Counted from the first letter of the stretch, positions 1 through 9,992 are shown. The stretch: 64,000 nucleotides of DNA from Pseudomonas syringae (GCF_001698815.1 NZ_LGSI01000003.1:1-64000), one strand, 5' to 3'. The notes: generated from the sequence alone by a model not told the origin. Made by a program: numbers and translations.

Positions 1-1017
1 GGGCTGCGCGGCGCGGTCGCTGTATTCTTCCAGCACCTGCGGCTGTTTGCCTTCATGGACGATGGCGGTCAGCAGCCACTGGGCATTCCAGTCGTCGCGG
101 GGATGTTCGGCGAGGGTCAGCAGATGGCCGCTGAGCAGCGCAGGTTGGTTGCTTTTACCGCTGGCCAGTTGATAGTCGCTGCGATGCCGTTCCAGCACGG
201 TTTGCGCCTGGCGGTCACCGATCTGGCGGTCATTGAAGGGTGCCGGATAGCGGTAATCCTCCAGGTCCACGCGCCCGTCCGTCAGCTTCGCGCTGGCCAG
301 CATGTCGAGCGCGGGTTGTTCGAAATCATAGGTCTGGCGGCTGACTTTGCCGGTGCGGGTGGCGAGGCGCACGCTGAAGGCATTGATCACCGGCGCTTGG
401 GCCACCAGCCCGTTGCCTTGCAGGTAGGCCGTAGGTTTTTTCAGGTTGGGCAGTGCGACAGGGTCGTCGGCGAAGATCAGCAGATGACGATCGCGGCTGT
501 GCTCAAAGTGGAAGGACAGGCCCTCTTCTTCACACAGGCGGCGAACGAAATGCAGATCGGTTTCGTGGTACTGGGTGCAGTAGTCGCGCGGCGGGCAGGT
601 CTTGCTGCTCAGACGGAACGCGAACTCATCGGCGAGAATGCCGTGGTCCTTGAGCACCAGGGCGATGATCTCCGGCACGCTGTGGTTCTGGAAGATCCGG
701 TGATTGTGCCGATGTTCCAGGCGCAGCAGATTCGGCACCAGCCGGATGAAATAGTGGGTGAAACGCTTGCCGGAATCGCCCTGGGCGATTTCGCCGATCT
801 GCCCGTGCAGCCCGTTGCCCAGAGCGTCAAAAGCCAGAAAAGCCTGCCGATGCAGCACGTCTTCAAGCGCTAGATTGGCCCGCTCGCTGACCAGTTCGAT
901 GCGCACGCTGAAAGGCCGGCTGACGGCCTCTTTGGCAGTGAAACTCAGGACGCGAAGCCGATGCTCAACCCCCGCGATATCCAGCGTGAAAGTGGCTTGA
1001 TTGGCGGGGGTGGGCAT
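1..1017 (-). CDS. vgrG: Type VI secretion spike protein VgrG (TssI), partial
   Basis: N-terminal 339 residues of a VgrG-family protein; the gene runs off the left edge, so its C-terminal gp5-like needle is not visible. VgrG trimers form the puncturing tip of the type VI secretion tube. The visible part reads as the gp27-like base: an opening PTPANQATFTLDIAGV, then FSVRIELVSERANLALEDVL, FQNHSVPEIIALVLKDHGI and RDYCTQYHETDLHFVRRL, all typical of the family. I place the start at the ATG ending at 1017, which has an AAGGA seven bases upstream. An in-frame ATG at 1083 would add 22 residues but lacks a ribosome binding site. It is divergent from the large toxin-like gene at 1264. Family assignment is strong; the start is moderately sure. 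Confidence 0.9.
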   Translation of the reverse strand, partial: MPTPANQATFTLDIAGVEHRLRVLSFTAKEAVSRPFSVRIELVSERANLALEDVLHRQAFLAFDALGNGLHGQIGEIAQGDSGKRFTHYFIRLVPNLLRLEHRHNHRIFQNHSVPEIIALVLKDHGILADEFAFRLSSKTCPPRDYCTQYHETDLHFVRRLCEEEGLSFHFEHSRDRHLLIFADDPVALPNLKKPTAYLQGNGLVAQAPVINAFSVRLATRTGKVSRQTYDFEQPALDMLASAKLTDGRVDLEDYRYPAPFNDRQIGDRQAQTVLERHRSDYQLASGKSNQPALLSGHLLTLAEHPRDDWNAQWLLTAIVHEGKQPQVLEEYSDRAAQP

Positions 1018-1263
1018 GGGCAAGTCCTTGGCCTGGGGAAAGGCAAAACTTTGCGCGTCGACACTGAAACTGTAAGTCAGCATCGGGCACAGGAGTTGTG
1101 GGACGTTTCTGATGCAGAAAACACCGCCACCCCCGCCCGCAATAACTATCTACACCCCAACCCTCGTCTGCTTCTGATTGATTGAGCCAATCCACAACGG
1201 CCTGACGGCCCTCAATCAAACGTCGGCGCGCTTTCAAGGTGCCTATCGAGAAGCAGAAATCAG

Positions 1264-4200
1264 ATGCAGACACTGACCCCGGTTCCTCAATTTCCCGCAA
1301 TCACTTTGCCCATGGCCACGGCCGCTTTGAAAAGGCTTGACGAGCTGAGCGCCCGCCTGGACCACGAGCTCAAGGCATTGCCTGCACCTGATGAGGTGTT
1401 GCTGAATGCCCTGGCCGCGCCGAACTCCGCGCAACGCGCATCGGAGGTTTCCCGTCTGCTGCAACGAATCAATGACTATTGGGATGCGTCCAGCCAAACG
1501 GGTGAGCGTCGCTACGAACAGTTTGTCGCCGGGCTGAAGCGGGCCTTGCGTGACGAGGTGAGCGTCAAGATTCACGAGCGTGACCTATATCCGGATTACG
1601 CCGCGTGTCTTCCCGCCTCGCCTGGCCGAGGGGAAAACTCGGTTGCCTCGCCAACGACAGCCTATTCCCTGCACCTGCAGTTGCACGATGACGAGTTGTT
1701 GGAAATTGCTGGTGCGCTGGTTTTTTCCCAAGTGCAGGGACGAACGTTGCTGATGCTACCGGGTGTCGGGGTAACCGGCTTTGCGAGCCAGGCCGAGATG
1801 CGTGAAACACTGGCCCAATGGCTCAACGCCCCGCAACTCAAGGACGCGCTTCTTGGCTGTCTCGGCCAACGCGATCAGGACCGGCTGGCGGAAATCCACA
1901 AGGATCCCGACCTAGAGGCCGAGCCATTCATCGCTGCCGATCTCCAGTTACAGCCGCTCACCGAAGAACCTTTTTCCTACGCCCTCGACAGCCTGCTGAA
2001 CAAACAGCGCGACGATGTGCTCTACGCGTGTGCCAAAGAAGACGTCGATACCGCGCAAGAAAGTCAGGCGCTTATCCAGAACGCCATGGGTATGCGCGGC
2101 CTGTTCGGGCCGACCGCGATGCTCGAACTGCGCGAGCTGGCCTACCTGGAAAGCCGCTACCGCCGCAGCTTGCCGGACTGGATGAAGAACGCGAGCAAAG
2201 ATGATCTGCACACTTACGCCGAACACTTGCGCCATTACGATGAAGCCCGCAGCGCGGCGCTCAGCGCGCTTGGCGCGGCGGCCTCGCCGGAGCGGTTTGC
2301 CGAGGTGAGCCTGCGTACCCGAATGGCGGATGAGCTCGGCTTTGAGCTGGACCCCGGCGCCATCACGGTCAGCACGCGGCGCACGCTGCCCGTGACGGGC
2401 GAGCCGTACACCGTAACCCGCACGCTGCTGGACCTGGCCTTGTACGGTCTGCATCCGGGCGATCGCCTGGCGGGATCGCCCTTCCTCAATCGCACCACGC
2501 TCAGTCTTGGGGGCGCGCCGCTGGTTGCAGATTATTCAGCCTTGAGCCCTGCATGGATTGCCCGGCTGGTCGACGAACTCGATGTGCGAATGGTCTTCGG
2601 CGCATTCCAGCAAAGCAGCTATCAGAAAGAGAGCCACCGCCAGTTGATGGATGTGCTGACCCTCGCGCAGATTACGACGCTGGCGTATGCGGCAAAAATG
2701 CAGGGTCATATCCTGCCTGGGGACTTTGCGCTGTTCGAGATCGTTGCCGACCGGGCACGGGCCGCAGCCGATCCAACACTGCGCGTCCAGCAGATCAGGC
2801 TGAACAATCGCGACCTGATGAGCAAGCTGTTGATCCTGCGCAAGGAAGATGAGCGCGGGAAGCTGGTTCGCCTGGTAATGATCGCAGCGGATGCACCGCG
2901 CGCTCGGCGTCTTATCGCCTTCAATAATGAAACGCAATTGCTGAATGAGCTGGTCGGCTGGATGGCCTCAGACGAACTCTGCGACTACCTGATCAAGCAA
3001 GTCGAGCTGCCCGCGCGCCCGCAACTGCGACAGCAATTGGCGGAGCTCAGGCTGAGACCCTCTTTACCGGCCAACTTCCTCCAATTGATCGACCTGCCGG
3101 ATTACGCCGCTGGCTTGCGCATCCTTACCGAAGAGCAGGTGCGCGTGGCGCTTTCCGAACAGGCCAGCCACACGCCGCAATGGTTTAGGCAGGCCAGCGC
3201 CGCACAACGCCAGGAGCTGGTAGAGCTGGAAGATGCCGCCGCTGGTGCGCTGAACAATTACGAGGCCAAACCTCACACCCGCGTCCAGCCGTTCAAGGAC
3301 TACGTGCATGAACGAGCCAGCCAGAAAATCAGCCAATTGTTGAGCGTGCCGGTTGGCACCGTAGATCCCGACCTCATCGTGATCACCAGCGAGCGGGAAA
3401 CCATCACTTACACCGACATGCTGCTTAACGGCTACGACGACAGCATCGATTTCACTCACAGCAGCGCCGACACCCAGGCTGAATTCAGCGGCCCGGACAG
3501 CGTGGACCTGAGTGCATTGTCACCGGCCAGAGTCGCGGGTTCGGTGCGCGGCAAGTGGCTGGGCGACGACTACATCGCCCTGATCAACCGCACGTTGCTC
3601 AACACTGAAGGCGAAGGCTATGAGTACCGCCGCAAGACCAGCGTACTGATGACCCAGTTGCAGATGAAAGCGGCGGCGCTGCGCAGCTACCTGAAAGGGC
3701 ATATCAACGAGCAACAATACACATGGCTGCGAGCGTCGGTGGATCGGGCGCATCTGGACGACCTGACAACGCGGGAGCAATACCCGCTCTATCCTTTGCA
3801 GGTCCATGTCGACAAACCTTTCATCGCTTCCGGCCTTTCCGGCGTGGATCAACTGGTCGTTCCCAGCACGCAACTGACCCATGTGGAGACAGTGCAGGGC
3901 TGCCTGATGATCCTGCCGACGACCGTCAGGCAGCCCGCGCTGCTGTACACGCCGCAAGCGCCCGACGGTATCGAGTTCCGCCTGTTCGCCGACTTCACTG
4001 ACTCGCTCAACGCGGAGGGCATGATCGATTATTACAAGGATCGCTGCCGCATCAACGCGCGGCGCAATCTGTCGTTTTTCCTCCACGACATGCGCCAGGG
4101 CAACGCCAACAAGCCGCCCGCCATACCGAGGGAATCCATCGCAGACTTCGCCGACGTCTGCTTCAACCGGCCAGTCCTGCGCCGGCTGCGCGACGTGGCA

Positions 4201-7200
4201 GAGACCACGACCGGGCGCAACGAGATGATCGCCCGGCTGGTCTGGAATACCGTCGAAGTGATTGCCACGGTGGTCACCCTGCCGTTCCCGCCAGCCAGCT
4301 TTGCCGTCGGCGCATTGCTCGCCGTACACGATACCGTGCGCGCCTTTCAGGCGTTGAGGGAAGGCGACAGCGAGGCCGCCTGCGTTTACATTCTGGCCTC
4401 GATGCTCAACAGTCTCGGCGCCGCAGGCGATGCAAGCGTCGGCTTGAAGGGTTTTGGCGGGGTGTTGCGACGAATCAACCACCAGACCGGTCGACAATCG
4501 GTGCTCAAGCCCATTGCGCGCACGGGCGACCTGCCAAAATATTCCGATCTGTTCCCGGTGCGCGTGGACAACGAGCCACTCTGGATTGGCCGCGCCAACG
4601 CCAACGGCCACGCGCCCGTCTACCAAGGCGCGGATTTGTCCGGCGAGCCGCAAGTGACCGGGCAATTCGTCAGCCAAAGAGCGGACGGAACCTGGCAGCC
4701 TCTGGCGCACCGTATCGAATCCACGACAACAGACCTGCCCAACGGCATCAAGCCCGAACTGGTGGTCGACGTTTCGCTGCGCGATGTGCAGCCGGTTGCC
4801 AGCGGTCATGCTACCGGCGTGAGCCAGGTAAACGGCCAGCACTACATTGACCTGAACGGCTCCACCTATCAGGTGCAATTCGATGCCCGGATGAGAGTCT
4901 GGAACATCATCGATCCGGCCAACCCCTTTGCGTTCTTCGGCAAACATCCGGTGACGCTTGACCCGCACGGCAAGTGGCAACTGGTCGAACGCACACACCT
5001 GCGCGGTGGCGGTGTTGATGGTCTGGCAGGCTTCACGCTCCTGGAAGAGGAAACAGCTGTTTTGCCTGCAATGGGCGACTACGAGCTGCCTGAACACATG
5101 CGCATCCACCTGCAAAACATCGTCAGCGACAAGATGATCGACCCTACCGGAATGGGCTTTGAGGGCTACTTCATCCACCAATTCGCCGAGATGCGCAGCA
5201 CCTGGCACAGGTTGCGTCAGAACCTCTATCGCGACGCCAACGCTTTTTTCGAGCAGCCGATACTCCCGCCACGCCACGCATTGCCAACCCTGGATGCTTC
5301 GACCAGCCTGGAGACCTTGTTGCAAAACGTCTACGCAAAGACCCATGGCCTGGTATTAGGCGAAGCGCCGAAGTCGGTGGCCAGCAAGCGCCTGCTCATC
5401 CTAAATATGCCGCTGCTGGCCGAGCAGCGGGTCGAGGTGCTGTACATCGAGCACCTGTTCACCGATCAACACATGGAAAAACTGGCCAAATATCGCAAAC
5501 TCACACAGCACTCCCGTGCGGGTTCTCACAACATCAAACATCACCTGCGCTATCTCAACGATGGCGAATTGGTTACCGACGTCGCCGAATACGATTACTA
5601 CCATCTGGTCAAAGCCGCCCATCGCTACAACATCGAGGTTCGCCCGTTCAGCTCGTCCGTCAGCTATCCCTATGCCGTGCATCCCATGGCTTCGGCAGTC
5701 GACGACCCCGCCGCCGCTCAGAAGATGAGTAATTTCTTCGGGCATAAGCTCATCAGCGGCGACATCGCGTCTCAGCCGTCGCGCCGCTGGGTTGCGTTGC
5801 TCGACCAAAAACTTGCCATCACCCACCAAGGTCTGCCCGGCATCGCTGAGCTGCAAGGCGCTATCAGCATACGGATTGAAGATGTGCCGCTCGGAAGCTC
5901 GACGCGAATCACATCCGATGTCGCCGGCTACATTCCCGGCGACCCGGTTGCCAAGGCCGACTTCCGAATGCAGGTTGCCAACCCGGTCATTATCGAACCG
6001 GCGCCGGCGCAAGTGTTCTCGGCCAGCCATACCCAGAGCATGGATGACAATCTCTACCTGTATCTCACCGGCGAAGCCCCGGTGGAGCTGCATATGGACC
6101 CCACCACCTGGAAAACCTCGACGACCCGCAAACCGGGCAGCGACCGCTACGCCGGCGAGCACGGTTTTCGCTGGGACGCGGCCAGCGGCTGGCAGCGGGT
6201 TGAACCGCAAGTCTGGAATCGCGAGCGATCACCCACCGCCATCGCTCAGTCGCTCAGTGATCCTGTCTACGAAGTGCCCGTGGCGCAGCGCCGCAACGTG
6301 CACCGGCTGGCGACTTTCGAGCGCCGCGGACTGGATGCGCAATATTTCCTCGGCGATCCGGAACAGCGGGCGCTACAGGAAGAGTTCTTCAGGCTGCGCA
6401 GCACGCTGCAAAAAGATGCACGCACTATCGTTTCCGCAGATCTGCCGCCACGACCCGACTTACCTGTGATAGCAGCTGACACCAGCGTGGCAGACTTTCT
6501 GACCCGCCTCTACGCAACTGCCGACAGCGTGGTGGTGGGCGAGGCGCACGCCTCGATTGCCAGCAAGAAACTGATCCTCGACAACCTGCCGCTGCTGGCG
6601 CGGCAAAACGTCAGAACGCTGTACATGGAGCATCTGCTCACCGATCTGCACCAGGCCGATCTGGATCGTTTTTTCGAGACCGGCGAGATCACCAAAACGC
6701 TGCTGCACGATCTGAAGCAGCTGGACGCAGGCCATAAAACCGACCTGCGCAAGATCTACACCTTCGAAAACCTGGTGATCAAGGCCCGTGAGAACGGTAT
6801 CGAGGTGCGTGCCCTGGACTGCGCCGCGAGCTACCACGTCAAAGGTATCGACAACGAAACCCTTACCACGCGTCATCAAATGTTCAGCTACTTCGCGTCC
6901 CGCACGATTCGCAAGCATCAGGAAGTCATGGGCGCACATAAGTGGATCGCTCTGGTGGGCAACACTCATTCCAATACGTTCGAGAAGATAGTCCCCGGCC
7001 TTGCTGAACTGGAGGGCGGGATCGGACTACGGGTGACCGACGTCAGGCCTGGGGTGGCCAGACCGCCAGTCTTTGATCCGGGGGCTGCGGTGAGTGATCA
7101 GCTCAGCAACCGATCGAGTTTTCTCAAGAGCGATTACCGGGTGGAACTGGACACCGCGCTCATGTCGGGCAAACTGCAGCCGCCGAGGCCTCTGCCCATC

Positions 7201-7437
7201 GAACAGCGCCTGCCGCGACCCGGCATGTTCGCCATCGAGACCCGCGCAGACGGGCAAATGACGATCATCCACCGCTCCAGAGACAGCTCGATCCTGCACA
7301 CCCCGGTGGAGATCAACGCTGAAGGCAAGATCTACGTGGAGCGCCCGACCTGGCGCGCCGTGCACGCCCAGCCCTTCGACGACATGGACGCGCTGGTCGC
7401 TGCGCTGGAGGAAATGAACCTGACGCGCATGGCTTGA
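1264..7437 (+). CDS. Giant modular toxin with duplicated ChaN/TIKI/RRSP-like effector domains
   Basis: 2057 residues. The N-terminal ~970 residues resemble the 'dermonecrotic toxin' (DUF6543-type) delivery region of large Pseudomonas toxins, with motifs such as LLYTPQAPDG. A hydrophobic stretch at about 990-1060 could be a translocation segment. Two related C-terminal units follow, at about 1280-1543 and 1669-1929. The second has G-E1760-A-H1762, then E1789-H and GNT-H1902. This E-x-H...E...H layout matches the catalytic set of the Ras/Rap1 peptidase RRSP (MARTX DUF5), TIKI and EreA folds. The first unit keeps E1367 and E1396 but has P1369 and L1517 where the histidines should be. No signal peptide is seen. 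Divergent vgrG suggests, but does not prove, type VI delivery. The toxin role is inferred from family resemblance. Confidence 0.75.
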   Translation: MQTLTPVPQFPAITLPMATAALKRLDELSARLDHELKALPAPDEVLLNALAAPNSAQRASEVSRLLQRINDYWDASSQTGERRYEQFVAGLKRALRDEVSVKIHERDLYPDYAACLPASPGRGENSVASPTTAYSLHLQLHDDELLEIAGALVFSQVQGRTLLMLPGVGVTGFASQAEMRETLAQWLNAPQLKDALLGCLGQRDQDRLAEIHKDPDLEAEPFIAADLQLQPLTEEPFSYALDSLLNKQRDDVLYACAKEDVDTAQESQALIQNAMGMRGLFGPTAMLELRELAYLESRYRRSLPDWMKNASKDDLHTYAEHLRHYDEARSAALSALGAAASPERFAEVSLRTRMADELGFELDPGAITVSTRRTLPVTGEPYTVTRTLLDLALYGLHPGDRLAGSPFLNRTTLSLGGAPLVADYSALSPAWIARLVDELDVRMVFGAFQQSSYQKESHRQLMDVLTLAQITTLAYAAKMQGHILPGDFALFEIVADRARAAADPTLRVQQIRLNNRDLMSKLLILRKEDERGKLVRLVMIAADAPRARRLIAFNNETQLLNELVGWMASDELCDYLIKQVELPARPQLRQQLAELRLRPSLPANFLQLIDLPDYAAGLRILTEEQVRVALSEQASHTPQWFRQASAAQRQELVELEDAAAGALNNYEAKPHTRVQPFKDYVHERASQKISQLLSVPVGTVDPDLIVITSERETITYTDMLLNGYDDSIDFTHSSADTQAEFSGPDSVDLSALSPARVAGSVRGKWLGDDYIALINRTLLNTEGEGYEYRRKTSVLMTQLQMKAAALRSYLKGHINEQQYTWLRASVDRAHLDDLTTREQYPLYPLQVHVDKPFIASGLSGVDQLVVPSTQLTHVETVQGCLMILPTTVRQPALLYTPQAPDGIEFRLFADFTDSLNAEGMIDYYKDRCRINARRNLSFFLHDMRQGNANKPPAIPRESIADFADVCFNRPVLRRLRDVAETTTGRNEMIARLVWNTVEVIATVVTLPFPPASFAVGALLAVHDTVRAFQALREGDSEAACVYILASMLNSLGAAGDASVGLKGFGGVLRRINHQTGRQSVLKPIARTGDLPKYSDLFPVRVDNEPLWIGRANANGHAPVYQGADLSGEPQVTGQFVSQRADGTWQPLAHRIESTTTDLPNGIKPELVVDVSLRDVQPVASGHATGVSQVNGQHYIDLNGSTYQVQFDARMRVWNIIDPANPFAFFGKHPVTLDPHGKWQLVERTHLRGGGVDGLAGFTLLEEETAVLPAMGDYELPEHMRIHLQNIVSDKMIDPTGMGFEGYFIHQFAEMRSTWHRLRQNLYRDANAFFEQPILPPRHALPTLDASTSLETLLQNVYAKTHGLVLGEAPKSVASKRLLILNMPLLAEQRVEVLYIEHLFTDQHMEKLAKYRKLTQHSRAGSHNIKHHLRYLNDGELVTDVAEYDYYHLVKAAHRYNIEVRPFSSSVSYPYAVHPMASAVDDPAAAQKMSNFFGHKLISGDIASQPSRRWVALLDQKLAITHQGLPGIAELQGAISIRIEDVPLGSSTRITSDVAGYIPGDPVAKADFRMQVANPVIIEPAPAQVFSASHTQSMDDNLYLYLTGEAPVELHMDPTTWKTSTTRKPGSDRYAGEHGFRWDAASGWQRVEPQVWNRERSPTAIAQSLSDPVYEVPVAQRRNVHRLATFERRGLDAQYFLGDPEQRALQEEFFRLRSTLQKDARTIVSADLPPRPDLPVIAADTSVADFLTRLYATADSVVVGEAHASIASKKLILDNLPLLARQNVRTLYMEHLLTDLHQADLDRFFETGEITKTLLHDLKQLDAGHKTDLRKIYTFENLVIKARENGIEVRALDCAASYHVKGIDNETLTTRHQMFSYFASRTIRKHQEVMGAHKWIALVGNTHSNTFEKIVPGLAELEGGIGLRVTDVRPGVARPPVFDPGAAVSDQLSNRSSFLKSDYRVELDTALMSGKLQPPRPLPIEQRLPRPGMFAIETRADGQMTIIHRSRDSSILHTPVEINAEGKIYVERPTWRAVHAQPFDDMDALVAALEEMNLTRMA

Positions 7438-7611
7438 TGGAAGTCTGCGGTATTTAAGTGAGACCGGATTCACCCGGGAAGGGGCCGAGTTGCACGCTGG
7501 ATATTGACCTGACGCGACTCCGCATCAGGGCTGACACCTTCGCGAATGAATTCGCTCCCACAATCTGGACTGCATTCCAACTGTAGGAGCACCGGATGGC
7601 GTGTTAAACCC

Positions 7612-7744
7612 GTTGGAGCGAGGTTTGCTGTAGGACCGGCTTTAGCCGGGAGGGCAGTTGACGCTCTCGCGACTAAAGTCGCTCCTACGGTCGCTCCTAC
7701 GGCCGATTCGCGGGCAAGTCGGAACGACACCCGCTCGCTCCAAC
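7612..7744. repeat. Composite REP element between convergent genes
   Basis: Outer arms GTTGGAGCGAGG and CTCGCTCCAAC enclose an inner GTAGGACCGGCTTTAGCCGG and a CGCGACTAAAGTCG REP. It lies between the ends of the toxin gene and the LPS operon. The right arm carries an extra TCGGAACG-type segment, also present in the element at 55631. Confidence 0.85.
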
Positions 7745-7773
7745 GGGGCCAGCGTCCAATTCGCGAAAAAGGG

Positions 7774-9213
7774 TTATGCGTTCTTCGGCAAGCGCTGCTC
7801 CAGCAACTGGTGCAGCGCGCTTTGCGCTGGCCAGTTGCGCATGAAGCGCGCGCGGTCGCGGGCGAATGCGGTGGCGAACGATGCTGCCGAGCTGTACTGG
7901 CACATGGCGTCCAGGTCGATCAACGCCCAGCGATCCTGATCCCAGAACACGTTATGCCCTTTCAAATCACCATGACTGATGCGCTCGCCAACCAGTTGCG
8001 CGAACAGGTTATCCAGCGCCACCAGCTCCGCTTCCGGCGCTGCACCTGAGTCAACATAAGGCGCAAATCGTTCGATGATGTCCGGCCCCGGCAGAAACTC
8101 GGTAACCAGATAAGCCTTGCACCGCAAACCAAGAAAACGCTGTTCCTGCACCGCCAGCGGTTTGGGCGTAGCAATACCGAGGAACATCAGCCGATTGCCT
8201 TCGCGCCAGGAATGCCATGCACGGCTCGGCCGCCAGAAGCGTTTCAGCCAGTGGGCAAAATCCTTGATGTTGTAGCGTTTGATGACCAGTGCGCGACCAT
8301 TGACCTCGACTTTGCCGACGCTCGCCGCGCCGCCAGTCTTGTACAGATGGCCTTGCTCCAGCAGCGCATCGGCTTCGGCTAAAACGGGCAATATTGCCAC
8401 TTCTTCTTCGCGGCGAATCGCGCGCAGTTCGGAAGCGCCGTCTACCACGCTGAACAGGCTGCAATCACGTCCCGTCTTGTCGAGAAAGTCTTTCAAACGC
8501 CAGCTGCGCACCTTGTCGATCTGCTTCTGCAAGGCTTCCATGGGCAAGCCATGCTCACCGTTGCTGAGCAAATAATGCACCGACAATTCTTCGATGAATG
8601 GCTCAAAAGCCTTGGGCAGCTGGGCGAAAAATACGCCAAGGTTTTCCAGCACCTTTTGCCGGGACAACGGCTTGCCGGCTTCTTCGGCGCGAATCCCCGC
8701 GCCGTCGATCAAGTACAACGTGCCGTCGTGGCGCAGCAGGTTGTCCAGATGCAGGTCTTCCTGCCACAGCCCCTTGGCATGTAACTGCGCGATGGCGGTC
8801 AGTGCTTCGGCCAATACGGTTTGCTGGTCATCGCTCAGTGGCGGCTGATTTTCCACTTCGGCCCAGGCATCGCCCAGGCTTTGCGCATGTTCCAGCAACT
8901 CGAACAACAGCCAGCCACCCTCGCCTTCCTGCAGACCGTCGGCCAACAGCAGCGGCGTCGTCAGACCTTGTTGCGCCAGTAGCCGGACACCGGCCAGTTC
9001 ACGTTGAAAATGCCGTGCGGCCTTGGGTCCCACCAGTAATTTGGCCAACACCGGACGCCCGCGCCACACGCCAGCGCCGACGTAACGCTGCCCCGGCAAG
9101 ACGCGCAACAAGCTCAACAGTTGCAGCTCGGCCGGGCCTGCAGCGTCGGCCAGTTCCAGATTCATCGGCATTGCAGGCGTACGACCTGCCGCCTTGAGTT
9201 CAGACAAACGCAT
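7774..9213 (-). CDS. Double-domain LPS core kinase-like protein (PA5006 type)
   Basis: 479 residues with two lipopolysaccharide-kinase (InaA/Kdo-kinase fold) domains in tandem. The first has QEDLHLDNLL followed by LYLIDG; the second has HGDLKGHNVFW followed by LIDLD. Both therefore retain the catalytic-loop Asp/Asn and the metal-binding Asp. It is the last gene of the overlapping waa operon and its start overlaps the wapQ stop in TGATG. By position it corresponds to PA5006 of P. aeruginosa, and it probably phosphorylates sugars of the inner LPS core on the cytoplasmic face of the membrane. The exact substrate cannot be read from the sequence. Confidence 0.85.
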   Translation of the reverse strand: MRLSELKAAGRTPAMPMNLELADAAGPAELQLLSLLRVLPGQRYVGAGVWRGRPVLAKLLVGPKAARHFQRELAGVRLLAQQGLTTPLLLADGLQEGEGGWLLFELLEHAQSLGDAWAEVENQPPLSDDQQTVLAEALTAIAQLHAKGLWQEDLHLDNLLRHDGTLYLIDGAGIRAEEAGKPLSRQKVLENLGVFFAQLPKAFEPFIEELSVHYLLSNGEHGLPMEALQKQIDKVRSWRLKDFLDKTGRDCSLFSVVDGASELRAIRREEEVAILPVLAEADALLEQGHLYKTGGAASVGKVEVNGRALVIKRYNIKDFAHWLKRFWRPSRAWHSWREGNRLMFLGIATPKPLAVQEQRFLGLRCKAYLVTEFLPGPDIIERFAPYVDSGAAPEAELVALDNLFAQLVGERISHGDLKGHNVFWDQDRWALIDLDAMCQYSSAASFATAFARDRARFMRNWPAQSALHQLLEQRLPKNA

Positions 9214-9992
9214 CAGCGGGTCTCTTTCTGGTCATTGCGGTGTAGACCGCGCTTGTGACTGCCGCGCTTGCCCAGGCGAACACACCATTGCTCCACGACC
9301 GGGCTGTCGATGCCCGATTGCAGATACGCCGCCAGCAGCTCGCGAACATGGGATTCGCTCCACATCGGCGCGCGACGCAACAACGGCTCCAGATCCTTGA
9401 CTCGATCCCGCTTGCCGAACAGCAGCGGCCGGGTTTTCTCCAGGTCAATCAGCTGCGCCAGGTAAGCATCGGCCTTGGCCTTGAGGAAAATATGCTTGGG
9501 ATAAAAACAGCCATGCACCTGCCCCGCGCTGTGGACCGTGCGCGCCAACTGGCCGCAGGCTTGCAGGATCGCCGATTGCTGGCGCGTGGTCAGTTCCGGC
9601 CATTGCTGCAGCAAGGTATCCAGGTCGGTCCAGCTGTCCAGCGCACGGGTCAAGAGAATCGCCCGACGCTCAGGGCCGATTTTGGCCTCGCCGTAAAACA
9701 CCGCATGCAGTGCCGGAATACCGAGCTTTTCGTAGCGGCTGATATTGCGGAATTCCCGGGAGAACGAAGGCTCGCCAAACGGGTGATGCCAGGTGTGCAT
9801 CAGGTAATTGCTCTGCCGCTTCAGATAGAAGCCTAAGCCTTCCAGCTCCAGACGAAACACACTGCTCCAGCCGCCACGGCCGGTATTGGGCTCATCGACG
9901 GCATCCAGCTGGACTTCCCACAGCGACTGAAAATCAGCCAGCCCGTGACGTTCCAGCAAGGGCCGGTCGCTTTGTGCAATGAAATCGGTCAT
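9213..9992 (-). CDS. wapQ: LPS core kinase-like protein WapQ
   Basis: 259 residues, InaA/WaaP-like kinase fold. The position in the waa cluster (waaP-wapP-wapQ) and the sequence fit WapQ (PA5007). The loop that should read H-x-D reads HGCFYPKHIFL here, so Cys sits where WaaP (HRDCYICHFL) has the catalytic Asp. The later metal-binding motif LIDLEKTR is present. The protein may be a pseudokinase or use a different residue. Its start overlaps the wapP stop by four bases (ATGA). Confidence 0.85.
   Translation of the reverse strand: MTDFIAQSDRPLLERHGLADFQSLWEVQLDAVDEPNTGRGGWSSVFRLELEGLGFYLKRQSNYLMHTWHHPFGEPSFSREFRNISRYEKLGIPALHAVFYGEAKIGPERRAILLTRALDSWTDLDTLLQQWPELTTRQQSAILQACGQLARTVHSAGQVHGCFYPKHIFLKAKADAYLAQLIDLEKTRPLLFGKRDRVKDLEPLLRRAPMWSESHVRELLAAYLQSGIDSPVVEQWCVRLGKRGSHKRGLHRNDQKETR

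Noticed and set aside
3520..5346. 608-codon open frame on the minus strand
   Set aside because: Lies wholly inside the toxin gene on the opposite strand; composition of a GC-rich antisense shadow, no motif or ribosome site.
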